Shown here in pieces: positions 17,578 to 26,200 of a stretch of 64,000 bases of DNA. Location: contig NZ_VFPE01000004.1 in the NCBI RefSeq assembly GCF_006783905.1, forward strand, positions 62,001 through 126,000. Reading direction: 5' to 3'. Every line of letters starts with the position of its first letter. Position 1 is the first letter of the stretch. A program made the translations under genes and the position numbers. Below the pieces are notes generated by a model. It ran no database searches, was not told where the DNA came from, and saw only the letters and a list, made by a program, of their open reading frames with translations. This DNA comes from Microbacterium kyungheense (GTDB lineage: Bacteria; Actinomycetota; Actinomycetes; Actinomycetales; Microbacteriaceae).

Positions 17578-17626
17578 AGACGTTTGTATGAGACATATGT
17601 CTAACAGAGCGTTTAGACGTTTGTCT
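17578..17626. promoter_or_regulatory. Triple AGAC-N4-GTCT operator in the divergent tetR/monooxygenase region
   Basis: Three copies of one palindrome: AGACGTTTGTAT (17578-17589, one arm imperfect), AGACATATGTCT (17591-17602, perfect 12-bp) and AGACGTTTGTCT (17615-17626, extended to TAGAC/GTCTA). They cover the monooxygenase promoter and lie just upstream of the tetR -35 region, so the TetR protein probably represses both genes. Confidence 0.7.
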
Positions 17627-17651
17627 AGTACGGATGTCTCAGACGACTGGG

Positions 17652-17657
17652 TACGAT
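17652..17657 (+). promoter_or_regulatory. -10 box of tetR gene (leaderless)
   Basis: TACGAT ends six bases before ATG 17664. This favours 17664 over the in-frame ATG at 17634, which lies upstream of the box. Confidence 0.5.
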
Positions 17658-17663
17658 GGGCTG

Positions 17664-18248
17664 ATGGGCAATCGCGAAGACCTTCTGGCCGGTGCACGAC
17701 AGGTGATCCTCGAGCGCGGCGTCGCCAGGGCGACCGCTCGTGACATCGCCGCCGCCGCGGGCGTCAGCCTCGCGGCGATCGGGTATCACTTCGGCTCGAA
17801 GGACGAGCTGATCAGCGCCGCGCTCACGGAATCCCTCGGCAGCGGCATCGGCGACGCCATGGAGGCCGTCGTCGACGAGACCGCCGCACTCCCCCTGCTC
17901 GACGGGTTCTCCGCGCTGTTCGACCGCATGCCCGAGATCTTCGCGGCGAACCGCGAGGCCCTGGTCGCGAGCTTCGAGAACTCCGTGATGGTCTGGCGCG
18001 ACGCGGCTGCGAGCCGCACGCTCGCGGGCGCCATGCAAGAGGCGCACCTCGGCATCGTCGAGGTGCTGGGCTCCGCTCGTCCCGAGCTCGATGCCGCCGA
18101 CCTCGACGCGATCGCCAAGCTCGAGTTCGTGCTCGTCCAGAGCCTCGGCCTGCTGTGGATCATCAGCCCCGACTCGCTGCCGACCGGCGACGAGCTCGCC
18201 CGCGCGGTGGCGGCGATCGCCGGTGACCGCGGGCGCACCGAGGACTGA
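17664..18248 (+). CDS. TetR-family transcriptional regulator
   Basis: A 194-residue regulator. Residues ~4-50 form the TetR helix-turn-helix domain: LLAGARQVILERGVARATARDIAAAAGVSL then AAIGYHFGSKDELISAAL, with the Y-H-F recognition pattern. The C-terminal ~140 residues are an all-helical ligand-binding and dimer domain without recognisable specificity. It is divergent from the FAD monooxygenase and the AGAC-N4-GTCT palindromes between them are its probable operators. The most likely role is repression relieved by the monooxygenase substrate; this is inferred from layout. Confidence 0.92.
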   Translation: MGNREDLLAGARQVILERGVARATARDIAAAAGVSLAAIGYHFGSKDELISAALTESLGSGIGDAMEAVVDETAALPLLDGFSALFDRMPEIFAANREALVASFENSVMVWRDAAASRTLAGAMQEAHLGIVEVLGSARPELDAADLDAIAKLEFVLVQSLGLLWIISPDSLPTGDELARAVAAIAGDRGRTED

Positions 18249-18387
18249 CGCACAGCGCTTCCGGCCCCGCCGCGACCCCCGGTCGTTGAGCGGAGCGCGC
18301 TCCAGCGCGCGCACATGAAACGCCCCTGACGCACAGCGGTTCGCGCCCGCCACGACCCGTAGCGGCTTCGAACCCCCGGGACGTTTC

Positions 18388-18440
18388 TGGCCATTCGCCA
18401 AGAACGGCACGCCACCCGCGCCGATCCTGGCGACTCGCCA
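18388..18440. repeat. Half-unit (13-27-13) of the TGGCGACTCGCCA palindromic repeat
   Basis: A degenerate copy TGGCCATTCGCCA (18388-18400) and a perfect copy TGGCGACTCGCCA (18428-18440) are separated by exactly 27 bases ending in CGCGCCGATCC. It lies between the 3' ends of tetR and the helicase gene. See the full units at 26064 and 50646. Confidence 0.8.
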
Positions 18441-18466
18441 CGATCGACCCCAGGGGCAGACGCAGG

Positions 18467-18499
18467 AACGCCCCTGCCGCACGGGGCGACAGGGGCGTT
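18467..18499. terminator. Hairpin between convergent tetR and helicase genes
   Basis: AACGCCCCTG (18467-18476) pairs with CAGGGGCGTT (18490-18499) around a 13-base loop, followed by T on the + side. It is probably the terminator of one or both genes. A related sequence, GAAACGCCCCTGACGCACAGCG, recurs at about 18318 without the second arm. Confidence 0.6.
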
Positions 18500-18518
18500 T
18501 CGCGAAGTGGATGCCGGG

Positions 18519-20087
18519 TCAGCGGCCGCCGCGGCGGTTGCCGCCGTTCTGACGGACGACCGAGCCGACCATCAGCTTGCCGGTGCCGCCGGACGACGCG
18601 CGACGGCCGGGCGTGCGCGGGTTGCCCGCCTGCTGCTGGCCCGTGCGCGCGTGTCCGGCGCTCTGGTCGTGACGCTGGTGCGACGACTTCTCGTGAGTGG
18701 ATGCCGCATCCCGGCGCTGACCGGCAGCCTGCGCCTGCCCGCCCTGGCCGGAACCGCCCCGGCGACGGCGGCCGCCGCCCGAGCCGGAGCCGCGGCCCTG
18801 GCCGCCGGCATCCGTCCGCTCCTCGCGCGCAGCGCGCTTGCGCTGGGCGTTGGCGCCCTGGCTCTGGCCACCGCCGCGGACGGGAGCCGCGACGGGCGCG
18901 GGCTTCACGTACGGGGCGACCTGCCCGACGAGCGCGGTCACCTCGGCCGACTCGGCCGTCACGGCGACCGGCTCGACCGAGATCGCCGCCTTGCGCAGCA
19001 GCTGCGACACGTCGCGCTTCTGCTCGGGGAGCACGAGCGTGACCACTGCACCCTCCGCCCCCGCGCGGGCCGTGCGGCCCGAGCGGTGCAGGTACGCCTT
19101 GTGCTCCATGGGCGGGTCGACGTGGATGACCAGCTCGACGTCGTCGACGTGCACGCCGCGGGCGGCGACGTCGGTCGCGACGAGCACCTTCACCTCGCCG
19201 GACGAGAACGCCGCGAGGTTGCGGTCGCGCGCCGCCTGCGACAGATTGCCGTGCAGGTCGACGGCCGGGATGCCCTGGCTCGTGAGCTGCTTGGCGAGCT
19301 TCTTCGCCTGGTGCTTGGTGCGCATGAACAGGATGCGACGGCCCATGCCCGAGGCGAGCGCCTTGACGACGTCCTTCTTGGCGTCGGCGTCGGCGAGCGT
19401 GAACACGTGGTGCGTCATCGCGGCGACGGGCGAGTGCGCCTCGTCGACCGAGTGCAGCACCTCGTTCTGCAGGAAGCGGTTCACGAGCTTGTCGACCCCG
19501 TTGTCGAGGGTCGCGCTGAACAGCAGGCGCTGGCCGCCGGACGGCGTCGCGCCCAGGATGCGGGTGACACCGGGGAGGAAGCCGAGGTCGGCCATGTGGT
19601 CGGCCTCGTCGATGACGGTGATCTCGACGGCGTCGAGGTGCACGAAGCCCTGCTTCATGAGGTCCTCGAGGCGGCCGGGGCACGCCACGACGATGTCGAC
19701 GCCGGCGTTCAGCGCGTTCACCTGACGGTTCTGGTTCACGCCGCCGAAGATCGTGGTCGTGGTGAGGTTGTACGCCTTCGCGAGCGGCGCGAGCACGGCG
19801 TCGATCTGGGTCGCGAGTTCGCGGGTCGGCGCGAGCACGAGGCCGAGCGGGCGGCCCTTGCGGCGCGGTCCGCCGGCGAGGGTGGTGCCCAGGCGCGCGA
19901 CCATCGGGATCGAGAAGGCGAGCGTCTTGCCCGAGCCGGTCTTGCCGCGGCCCAGCACGTCGCGGCCGGCGAGCGTGTCGGGGAGCGTGTCGACCTGGAT
20001 CGGGAACGCGGTGGTCTTGCCGGCCGCGGCGAGCGCGGTGACAAGAGGCTGGGGCACGCCGAGCGCGCCGAAAGTCATGTCGGTCAT
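18519..20087 (-). CDS. DEAD-box ATP-dependent RNA helicase with basic Gly-rich tail
   Basis: A 522-residue helicase. The core (residues ~1-385) holds the Q-motif region FPIQVDTLP, motif I GRGKTGSGKT, APTRELATQ (Ia), VIDEADHM (motif II), LLFSATLD (III), ATDVAARGVHVDDV (V) and HRSGRTARAG (VI). The last ~130 residues are rich in Gly, Arg, Gln and Ser, a low-complexity RNA-binding tail as in RhlE/CsdA-type proteins. It probably remodels rRNA or mRNA, often cold-related in this family. Upstream lies the long 20-bp minisatellite, so its promoter is confined to the ~200 bases before the start or must read through the repeat. Confidence 0.94.
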   Translation of the reverse strand: MTDMTFGALGVPQPLVTALAAAGKTTAFPIQVDTLPDTLAGRDVLGRGKTGSGKTLAFSIPMVARLGTTLAGGPRRKGRPLGLVLAPTRELATQIDAVLAPLAKAYNLTTTTIFGGVNQNRQVNALNAGVDIVVACPGRLEDLMKQGFVHLDAVEITVIDEADHMADLGFLPGVTRILGATPSGGQRLLFSATLDNGVDKLVNRFLQNEVLHSVDEAHSPVAAMTHHVFTLADADAKKDVVKALASGMGRRILFMRTKHQAKKLAKQLTSQGIPAVDLHGNLSQAARDRNLAAFSSGEVKVLVATDVAARGVHVDDVELVIHVDPPMEHKAYLHRSGRTARAGAEGAVVTLVLPEQKRDVSQLLRKAAISVEPVAVTAESAEVTALVGQVAPYVKPAPVAAPVRGGGQSQGANAQRKRAAREERTDAGGQGRGSGSGGGRRRRGGSGQGGQAQAAGQRRDAASTHEKSSHQRHDQSAGHARTGQQQAGNPRTPGRRASSGGTGKLMVGSVVRQNGGNRRGGR

Positions 20088-20289
20088 GAATGTCTGTCTC
20101 TGGGCACGACGGTGCCCTGTCGGTGGCCGGGGCGGATCTCGCCCGCGGGTCGCCGTACGAAAGATGTCAGCCGGGTGCTTCGGATCGGGAATCCGGATGC
20201 CGGCGAGGGAAGCGTTCTACGACGCGAGAAGCGCACGAAGGCGCTGCAAGGTTCTCCACCCTACCAGTGGGTGGCTGGGCGTTCCCCGC

Positions 20290-20619
20290 ATCCCCGACCA
20301 TGCCCACCCGCCCCGCGACCATGCCCTCCCGCTCCCGACCATGCCCCATCCGTCGCGAGCATGCCCCTTTCGGCGCGAGCATGCCCCTGCGAGGAAGGGG
20401 CGGGTTCGCCAACGAAGGGGCACGGTCGCGCCGGAAAGGGCACGGTCGCGCGGGAAAGGGCACGGTCGCGCGGGAAAGGGCACGGTCGGGCCGGAAAGGG
20501 CACGGTCGCGCGGGAAAGGGCACGGTCGCGCGAGAAGGGCATGCTCGCCGAGGAAGAGGCATGGTCGCGCGGGAAGGGGCGAGGTCGCGCGAGGAAGGGC
20601 GTGGTCGCGCGAGGCAGGG
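20290..20619. repeat. 20-bp minisatellite arranged as a head-to-head inverted array
   Basis: From 20401 to 20619 about eleven contiguous ~20-bp units follow the form CACGGTCGCGCGGGAAAGGG; five are nearly identical (20421-20520), the outer ones degenerate (CATGGTCGCGCGGGAAGGGG). From about 20290 to 20390 five units of the same period run in the opposite orientation (GACCATGCCC cores beginning ATGCCC at 20300, 20321, 20341, 20361, 20381). There are no spacers between units and no gene. The array fills most of the 546-base gap between the aminopeptidase and the helicase; bases 20088-20289 hold nothing else that I can recognise. Confidence 0.9.
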
Positions 20620-20633
20620 GGAGGGCGGGGGCG

Positions 20634-21683
20634 TCAGACGGGCTCGGCGCCGTCGGGCTCGGGCATGCGATCCCGCTCCTCGGCCTCCGAAGAAGCCACC
20701 GGAGCGCCTTCCGCGCCGGCGAAGCGGTCGGTCGCGGCGCGGAGCGCGCGGGCGATGCCGGGCTCGGAGGCCGCGTGGGCGGCATCCGGGATCATCACGA
20801 ACTCGGCCTCGGGCCAGGCGCGATGCAGGTCCCACGCCGTCATGGCGGGGGTGCAGACGTCATACCGGCCCTGCACGATGACCGCGGGGATGTGGCGGAT
20901 GCGGTCGACGCCGGCGATGAGCTGCTCGGGCTCGAACCAGCCGCCGTGCAGGAAGTAGTGGTTCTCGATGCGCGCGAACGCGACGGCGGCGCGTTCGTCG
21001 GTCATCGCGGCGACCAGCTGACGGTCGGGCAGCAGGGTGAGGTTCGCCGCCTCCCAGCGGGTCCACGCGACGGCGGCGGGCACGTGCACGGCGGGGTCCG
21101 GATCTGCGAGCCGGCGGTGGTAGGCCTGCATCATGCGCGAGCGCTCGAGGATCGGGATGGGGGCGATGAAGTCTTCCCACAGATCGGGGACGATGGATGC
21201 CGCGCCGCCCTCGTAGAACCACTCCAGCTCATGGCGACGCAGCGTGAAGATGCCGCGCAGCACGATCTCGCTGACGTACTCGGGGTGCGCCTGGGCGTAG
21301 GCGAGCGCGAGGGCGCTCCCCCACGAGCCGCCGAAGACCTGCCAGCGCGCGATCCCGAGGTTGCGCCGCAGCAGTTCGAGGTCGGCCACGAGGTGCCAGG
21401 TGGTGTTGTGGCGGAGGTCGGCGCGGGGTTCGCTGGCGTGCGGCGTGGAGCGCCCGCAGCCACGCTGGTCGAGCAGGATGACGCGGTACACCGCGGGGTC
21501 GAAGAAGCGGCGGTGCCAGGCCGAGACTCCGGCACCGGGACCGCCGTGGAGGAAGACGACGGGCTTGCCGTCGGGGTTGCCGACCTGCTCGTAGTAGAGG
21601 CGGTTGCCCTCGCCTGCGAAGAGCGTGCCCGTGTCGTACGGCTCGATCGGCGGATACAGGATGTCGTCGAGATGCTCGTTCAT
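20634..21683 (-). CDS. pip: Prolyl aminopeptidase (alpha/beta hydrolase, S33)
   Basis: A 349-residue proline iminopeptidase, which removes N-terminal proline from peptides in the cytoplasm. HGGPGAG (46-52) is the oxyanion loop, [11 protein letters not shown] (72-82) the family hallmark, and [13 protein letters not shown] holds the nucleophile Ser120; the C-terminal [15 protein letters not shown] carries the catalytic Asp and DAAHAASEP the His. Length is slightly over the usual ~315 because of a charged tail. Its ATG overlaps the stop of the metallopeptidase gene by four bases, so the two are one transcript. The open frame continues to 23069 but only as an unrelated shadow. Confidence 0.93.
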   Translation of the reverse strand: MNEHLDDILYPPIEPYDTGTLFAGEGNRLYYEQVGNPDGKPVVFLHGGPGAGVSAWHRRFFDPAVYRVILLDQRGCGRSTPHASEPRADLRHNTTWHLVADLELLRRNLGIARWQVFGGSWGSALALAYAQAHPEYVSEIVLRGIFTLRRHELEWFYEGGAASIVPDLWEDFIAPIPILERSRMMQAYHRRLADPDPAVHVPAAVAWTRWEAANLTLLPDRQLVAAMTDERAAVAFARIENHYFLHGGWFEPEQLIAGVDRIRHIPAVIVQGRYDVCTPAMTAWDLHRAWPEAEFVMIPDAAHAASEPGIARALRAATDRFAGAEGAPVASSEAEERDRMPEPDGAEPV

Positions 21684-22555
21684 AGGCTTCCCCCCGGAAC
21701 GCCGAACGTGTCGCAGGCGGAGACGCCGCCCTGATAGCCCAGCTGGAACCAGCGCTGCCGCTGCTCGCTGGAGCCGTGAGTCCATGTCTCGGGGTTCGTG
21801 AAGCCCCCGGATCGCTCCTGGATGTTGTCGTCGCCCACGGCGCCCGCCGCGTTGAGCGCGTCGGCGATCTGCGCCTGGGTCGGCGGCTCCAGGTACGGCA
21901 CCCCGTTGTCGTCGATCTGCTCGGTCATCGCCCCGACCCACGCGCCGGCGAAGCAGTCGGCCTGCAGCTCGGTGCGCACACCGTTGCTGGTGGCACCGGT
22001 GCCGTTGTTCGGGTGCTGGTCCATGATGCCCGTGATGTTCTGCACGTGGTGCCCGTACTCGTGGGCTAGGACGTACAGCTGGGCGAGGTCGCCGGCCGAT
22101 GCGCCGAACTGCTGACGCATGAGGGCGAAGAACGTCGGGTCGACGTAGACGGCCTGATCCGGCGGGCAGTAGAACGGCCCGGTCTGATTGGATGCCGTGC
22201 CGCACGACGACGACGCGGACCCGTTGACGATCACGAGCGTGGGCTGGCGATAGCCCTCTACCTGTGTCGCCCAGTACTCGTCGAGCACGACGCTGCCGGC
22301 CGCGAGCCGGCACTCGTCGTTCGCGTTGGCGTCGGCCCCGGTCTCGCACTGGGCGATCTCGGTGTCGCCGCCGCCGGACGCCTCGGTGCCCGGCCCGAGG
22401 GGCAGCACGCTGGAGAAATCCTGCCCCGTGAACAGCTGAAGGAGCAGGACCGCGATGGCGCCGAGGCCCACGACCCCGCCGCCTGCGACAGCCACGCCCG
22501 CTCCGCGACGCCTCGCCGTGTTCCCCCCGACGTTGGCGTTCTCGTTGAACGTCAT
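21680..22555 (-). CDS. Neutral zinc metallopeptidase, YpfJ family, membrane anchored
   Basis: A 291-residue protein. A single hydrophobic segment (~24-42) anchors it, leaving the rest outside. The zinc site is [15 protein letters not shown] (His165-Glu-x-x-His169) followed by a downstream [15 protein letters not shown], the third-ligand region of this family. Cys residues at ~70, 82, 118 and 130 could form disulfides. The protease activity is predicted; substrates are unknown for the family. Start ATG 22555 is supported by the leaderless -10 box seven bases upstream; 36 codons further upstream are open but not conserved in style. Co-transcribed with the prolyl aminopeptidase. Confidence 0.88.
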   Translation of the reverse strand: MTFNENANVGGNTARRRGAGVAVAGGGVVGLGAIAVLLLQLFTGQDFSSVLPLGPGTEASGGGDTEIAQCETGADANANDECRLAAGSVVLDEYWATQVEGYRQPTLVIVNGSASSSCGTASNQTGPFYCPPDQAVYVDPTFFALMRQQFGASAGDLAQLYVLAHEYGHHVQNITGIMDQHPNNGTGATSNGVRTELQADCFAGAWVGAMTEQIDDNGVPYLEPPTQAQIADALNAAGAVGDDNIQERSGGFTNPETWTHGSSEQRQRWFQLGYQGGVSACDTFGVPGGSL

Positions 22556-22562
22556 GTCTGTC

Positions 22563-22568
22563 ACGGTA
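22563..22568 (-). promoter_or_regulatory. -10 box of zinc metallopeptidase/pip operon (leaderless)
   Basis: TACCGT on the minus strand ends seven bases before ATG 22555. It shares a 95-base divergent region with the malate dehydrogenase promoter. Confidence 0.5.
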
Positions 22569-22638
22569 CCGCGACAGCCTGATCGGGGCACGGAATGGCC
22601 GGGGATATGGCGGGATCCGGCTCGGGATGCTACGGGCA

Positions 22639-22644
22639 TAGGCT
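22639..22644 (+). promoter_or_regulatory. -10 box of malate dehydrogenase gene (leaderless)
   Basis: TAGGCT ends six bases before ATG 22651, the same hexamer and spacing as at kynA. Confidence 0.55.
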
Positions 22645-22650
22645 CGGGGC

Positions 22651-23700
22651 ATGGCGAGCGCACCCACGACCGTGACCATCACCGGCGGCGGCGGGCAGAT
22701 CGGATATGCCCTGATGTTCCGCATCGCAGCAGGAGACATGCTCGGGCCGGACCGCCCGGTGCGGCTGCGGCTGCTCGAGATCCCGCAGGGCATGAAGGCG
22801 GCCGAGGGGGCGGCCCTCGAGCTGCAGGACTGCGCCTTCCCGCAGCTGGTGGACGTGGACGTCACCGACGATCCGCTCACCGCCTTCAGCGGCGCCCGCA
22901 TCGCGATGCTCGTCGGCGCCCGTCCGCGCTCGGCAGGCATGGAGCGCGCCGACCTGCTCGCCGCGAACGCGGGCATCTTCGGCCCGCAGGGCCGGGCGAT
23001 CGGCGCCGTGGCCGACGACGACGTGCGCGTGGTGGTGGTGGGCAACCCCGCCAACACGAACGCTCTCATCGCCGCGGCATCCGCGGCTCCTCACGTTCCC
23101 GCCGAGCGCTTCACCGCGCTCACGCGCCTGGACCACAACCGCGCCGTCGGCCGGCTCGCCGAGGCGCTGCAGGTGCCGGCGGGCGACATCGAGGACGTCA
23201 CGATCTGGGGCAACCACTCCGCGAGCCAGTTCCCCGACGTCGCCCACGCATACGTGCGAGAGGGCGTGATGGAGCGGATGCCGGTGCTCGAGGCGCTCGC
23301 CGAGCGTCTGGGCGGTACCGAGCAGGCGCGGGCGTGGCTCGACGACACCTTCATCCCCCGGGTCGCCAGGCGCGGCGCCGAGATCATCGAGGTGCGCGGC
23401 TCGTCGTCGGTCGCCTCGGCCGCCAACGCCGCGATCGACCACGTGCGCGACGAGCAGCTGGGCACGCCCGGCCGCACGTGGACGTCGGCCGCCGTCGTCT
23501 CGCGCGGCGAGTATGGCGTGCCGGAAGGACTCGTGAGCTCGTTCCCCGTCCGCTCCCGCGGCGTGCGGTCGGAGGGCGAGGGGTACGAGATCGTCGAGGG
23601 CCTCGACCTCGACGATCGCGCACGGCGCCTGCTGGCGGCATCCGTCGACGAACTCGTCGCCGAACGCGACGCCGTGCGGGCGCTCGGCGTGCTGGGCTGA
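22651..23700 (+). CDS. mdh: Malate dehydrogenase
   Basis: A 349-residue NAD-dependent malate dehydrogenase of the cytosolic-like branch, interconverting malate and oxaloacetate in the TCA cycle. [17 protein letters not shown] is the NAD-binding loop, [15 protein letters not shown] the mobile loop with substrate arginines, [11 protein letters not shown] the core, TRLDHNRA the catalytic Asp region, and [12 protein letters not shown] carries the catalytic His. The length, slightly above the usual ~328, reflects a longer C-terminus. It is transcribed alone and followed by the antiporter gene, which has its own promoter. Confidence 0.95.
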   Translation: MASAPTTVTITGGGGQIGYALMFRIAAGDMLGPDRPVRLRLLEIPQGMKAAEGAALELQDCAFPQLVDVDVTDDPLTAFSGARIAMLVGARPRSAGMERADLLAANAGIFGPQGRAIGAVADDDVRVVVVGNPANTNALIAAASAAPHVPAERFTALTRLDHNRAVGRLAEALQVPAGDIEDVTIWGNHSASQFPDVAHAYVREGVMERMPVLEALAERLGGTEQARAWLDDTFIPRVARRGAEIIEVRGSSSVASAANAAIDHVRDEQLGTPGRTWTSAAVVSRGEYGVPEGLVSSFPVRSRGVRSEGEGYEIVEGLDLDDRARRLLAASVDELVAERDAVRALGVLG

Positions 23701-23726
23701 CGCGCAGCGCGAGGCGGCCCGCGCAA

Positions 23727-23732
23727 TAGGCT
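23727..23732 (+). promoter_or_regulatory. -10 box of Na+/H+ antiporter gene (leaderless)
   Basis: TAGGCT ends seven bases before ATG 23740. Confidence 0.5.
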
Positions 23733-23739
23733 CTCAGCC

Positions 23740-25509
23740 ATGGAAGCGCTGGTCGTCGTGATCCTGGCCGTCATCGCGATCGCGGTCGCGACGGCGATCG
23801 CGCCGAAGGTGCGGATCGCGGGTCCGCTGATCCTCGTGGTCATCGGGGTCGTCGTGGGGCTGCTGCCGTTCGTCGACATGCCCGAGATCGACCCCGAGTG
23901 GATCCTCGTCGGCGTGCTGCCGCCGCTGCTGTACTCGGCGGCGGTGTCGATCCCCGCGATCGAGTTCCGCCGTGACTTCGGTCCGATCGCCGGCCTCGCG
24001 TTCGTGCTCGTGCTCATCAGCTCGATCGCGCTCGGGTTGCTGTTCCACGCCATGATCCCGGGCGTCGACATCTTCCTCGGGGTCGCCCTCGGCGCGATCC
24101 TCAGCCCGACCGACGCGGTCGCCACCTCGATCGTCAAGCGCCTCGGCATCTCGGGGCGCGTGGTCACGATGCTCGAGGGCGAGAGCCTGCTCAACGATGC
24201 CACGGCGCTCGTGCTGATGCGCACGATGGTCGCCTCGGCGGCGTTCGCGATCTCGGCCACCGGCGGCGTCGAGGCGACGGACGCCGCGTTCGGCTTCCTC
24301 CCCGCGTTCGCGTGGGGCGTGTTCATCGCCGTCGTCGTCGGCGGCATCGTGGGCTGGCTCAACCTGCGACTGCGGGCGCTGATCCCCCACTCGGCCGCGA
24401 ACACCGCGATCGCGTTCGTGGTGCCGTTCGTCGCGTACCTGCCGACCGAGCAGCTCGGCGGCTCGGGCCTGGTCGCCGCCGTCGTCGCGGGCATCGTCAC
24501 GGGCCAGGGCGCAGCCCGCTGGTACACGCCCGAGCAGCGCCGGTCGGACGAGCTCAACTGGCGCACCGTCGAGCTCGTGCTCGAAGGCGCCGTCTTCCTC
24601 ATCATGGGCCTCGAGCTCGAAGACATCGTGGGCGCCAACTTCGCGCAGCACAACGGCCTGGGCACCGGGCTCGGCATCGCCGCCCTCGCCTTCGTCGTGA
24701 TCGTCGCGGTGCGCGCCGCCTACGTGTCGGTGCTGGTGTGGGGCCAGAGCAGGCGGGCGCGGCGCAAGCAGAGGTCGAAGGCCCGGCTGGAGTCCTTCAA
24801 CGACCGGTTGGACCAGATCGCCGACGGGTCCGCACCGTTCCCCGTGCGCGGCAACGCGCCGCCGCCGCGCGTCGAGGATCCGAGGGCCCAGCGTCGCCTC
24901 ACGTCGATGCGCCACCGCGTCACCCGCATGCTGCAGGATCTCGACTACTACCAGGGCGAGCCGCTCGGCTGGAAGCACGGCACCGTCATCGTGTGGGCGG
25001 GCATGCGCGGCGTCGTCACCCTGGCGGCCGCGCAGACGCTGCCGCGCGAGACGCCCGCGCGCGAGCTGCTCGTGCTGATCGCGTTCGCCGTGGCGATCGG
25101 CAGCCTCACGATCCAGGGGTTCACTCTCCCGTGGCTCGTGAAGCTGCTGAAGTTCCCGGTGTCGGCGGGCGATGGGAACCTCCAGCTCGAGCTGGATCGC
25201 CTGGACGACGAGCTGCGCCTGGCTGCGGCGTCCGCTCTGCGCGATCCGAAGCTGACGCGACGCGACGGCACCCCGTTCTCGCCAGAGCTGATGGCGCGCA
25301 ACGCGCGCATCATGGAGCCCCGCGACGACAAGCTCGGCGCACTCACCGGCGAGATGCTCGAACTGCGGCTGGCGTCGATCGAGGCGATGCGCGCCGAGCT
25401 CGGCACGCTCAGCCACGGCGGCGCGTACAGCACCGCGGCCCTGCGTCGCGCACTGGCCGAACTCGACGCCGACCAGCTCAGCGTCGAGCTGCGCCTGCGC
25501 GACGACTGA
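23740..25509 (+). CDS. CPA1-type Na+/H+ antiporter
   Basis: A 589-residue monovalent cation/proton antiporter. About twelve helices fill residues 1-470; the ion site is seen in ALGAILSPTDAVATSIV and MLEGESLLNDATALVL, the characteristic ND-type motif of CPA1 proteins. Residues ~335-405 form a charged cytoplasmic loop between late helices and the last ~110 residues a soluble, Leu/Arg-rich regulatory tail. It probably expels Na+ (or K+) in exchange for protons for pH and salt homeostasis. Monocistronic; the next gene begins 44 bases later with its own ribosome site. Confidence 0.93.
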   Translation: MEALVVVILAVIAIAVATAIAPKVRIAGPLILVVIGVVVGLLPFVDMPEIDPEWILVGVLPPLLYSAAVSIPAIEFRRDFGPIAGLAFVLVLISSIALGLLFHAMIPGVDIFLGVALGAILSPTDAVATSIVKRLGISGRVVTMLEGESLLNDATALVLMRTMVASAAFAISATGGVEATDAAFGFLPAFAWGVFIAVVVGGIVGWLNLRLRALIPHSAANTAIAFVVPFVAYLPTEQLGGSGLVAAVVAGIVTGQGAARWYTPEQRRSDELNWRTVELVLEGAVFLIMGLELEDIVGANFAQHNGLGTGLGIAALAFVVIVAVRAAYVSVLVWGQSRRARRKQRSKARLESFNDRLDQIADGSAPFPVRGNAPPPRVEDPRAQRRLTSMRHRVTRMLQDLDYYQGEPLGWKHGTVIVWAGMRGVVTLAAAQTLPRETPARELLVLIAFAVAIGSLTIQGFTLPWLVKLLKFPVSAGDGNLQLELDRLDDELRLAAASALRDPKLTRRDGTPFSPELMARNARIMEPRDDKLGALTGEMLELRLASIEAMRAELGTLSHGGAYSTAALRRALAELDADQLSVELRLRDD

Positions 25510-25553
25510 GCACGCACGGTGAGACAATGGGGGCCGAGCAAGGGGGCACTCAC

Positions 25554-26021
25554 ATGAGCGACACGACACGGCAGGCGGAATCCGAGGATGCCGTCACGCC
25601 CGACACCGCGCCGCTCACCCTTCCGCACACCGCTGCCGAGTGCCCGAAGTGCTTCACCGAGCTGCAGGGCGACCGCACGTGGTGGCTCGCGCGACCGGCG
25701 GGATCCCGTCTGGTCGGCCTCGTGATCGCGCGCGACGACATGCCGTCGGTGGTCGAGCAGCGCAACGACCTGACGCGGTTCGGCGTGCCGATCGAGGGAT
25801 TCCGCCACCCCGCGCCCGAGACGCTGGAGTCGTGGGAGGAGCGCCTGACGCGCCTGTTCGGCCGCCTCACGCGCGGCGACGTCGTCGTCGTGGCCAACGT
25901 GCACGCGCTCGGCCGCGACATCGACGAAGAGACCCGCACCGTCACCGAGCTGCACCGCCGCGGCATCGTGGTGAAGGTCGTCAGCCACGGCGGACGCCAC
26001 CTCTACGACGCCGGGCGCTGA
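25554..26021 (+). CDS. Small serine-resolvase-fold protein lacking the catalytic serine
   Basis: A 155-residue protein. Residues ~50-150 follow the resolvase N-terminal fold: LVGLVIARDDMPSVVEQRNDL, then RGDVVVVANVHALGRDIDEE and LHRRGIVVKVV, the equivalents of the recombinase W/KLDRLGR and L-rrG-v motifs. Where recombinases have R-V-S with the nucleophile Ser, this protein has I-A-R, so strand cleavage is unlikely. There is no C-terminal DNA-binding domain, and a CPKC pair (Cys30, Cys33) precedes the fold. No inverted repeats or transposon genes flank it. Start chosen for the site AAGGGGG; ATG 25527 is possible. Function unknown. Confidence 0.75.
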   Translation: MSDTTRQAESEDAVTPDTAPLTLPHTAAECPKCFTELQGDRTWWLARPAGSRLVGLVIARDDMPSVVEQRNDLTRFGVPIEGFRHPAPETLESWEERLTRLFGRLTRGDVVVVANVHALGRDIDEETRTVTELHRRGIVVKVVSHGGRHLYDAGR

Positions 26022-26063
26022 GCGCGGCGCGGCCGCGGCCGCCGGCATCCACTCCGCCGATCG

Positions 26064-26192
26064 TGGCGACTCGCCACAGAAGCGGGAGGTCCGTCGCCGA
26101 GCTCGGCGACTCGCCACGTCCGCCGTGCACGCTGGGATGTGGCGACTCGCCACAGGGGGACGAAACCGCGCGCCGATCTTGGCGACTCGCCA
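26064..26192. repeat. Full TGGCGACTCGCCA palindromic unit, 13-27-13-23-13-27-13
   Basis: Four 13-bp palindromes at 26064-26076, 26104-26116 (first base C), 26140-26152 and 26180-26192, with spacers of 27, 23 and 27 bases. Flanks such as CGCCGATC recur before the palindromes. It lies between the 3' ends of the resolvase-like and WXG100 genes, 8 bases before a strong hairpin. The same spacing occurs at 50646-50773. Confidence 0.88.
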
Positions 26193-26200
26193 CGACGATG

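Noticed and set aside
17596..17634. Upstream start codons for the monooxygenase (17596) and TetR (17634)
   Set aside because: 17596 lies within the central operator palindrome and 17634 upstream of the TACGAT -10 box; both extensions are unlike the families.
20290..20619. CRISPR-like array
   Set aside because: The 20-bp units are contiguous with no spacers, occur in both orientations, and no cas gene is present.
18507..21734. A 1,075-codon + strand open frame over the helicase, minisatellite and aminopeptidase region
   Set aside because: It is antisense to two well-recognised genes and runs through the 20-bp repeat, giving low-complexity sequence only.
20634..23069. An 811-residue extension of prolyl aminopeptidase
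   Set aside because: Upstream of 21683 the frame overlaps the zinc metallopeptidase gene in another frame and has shadow composition; the ATG at 21683 starts the normal family N-terminus.
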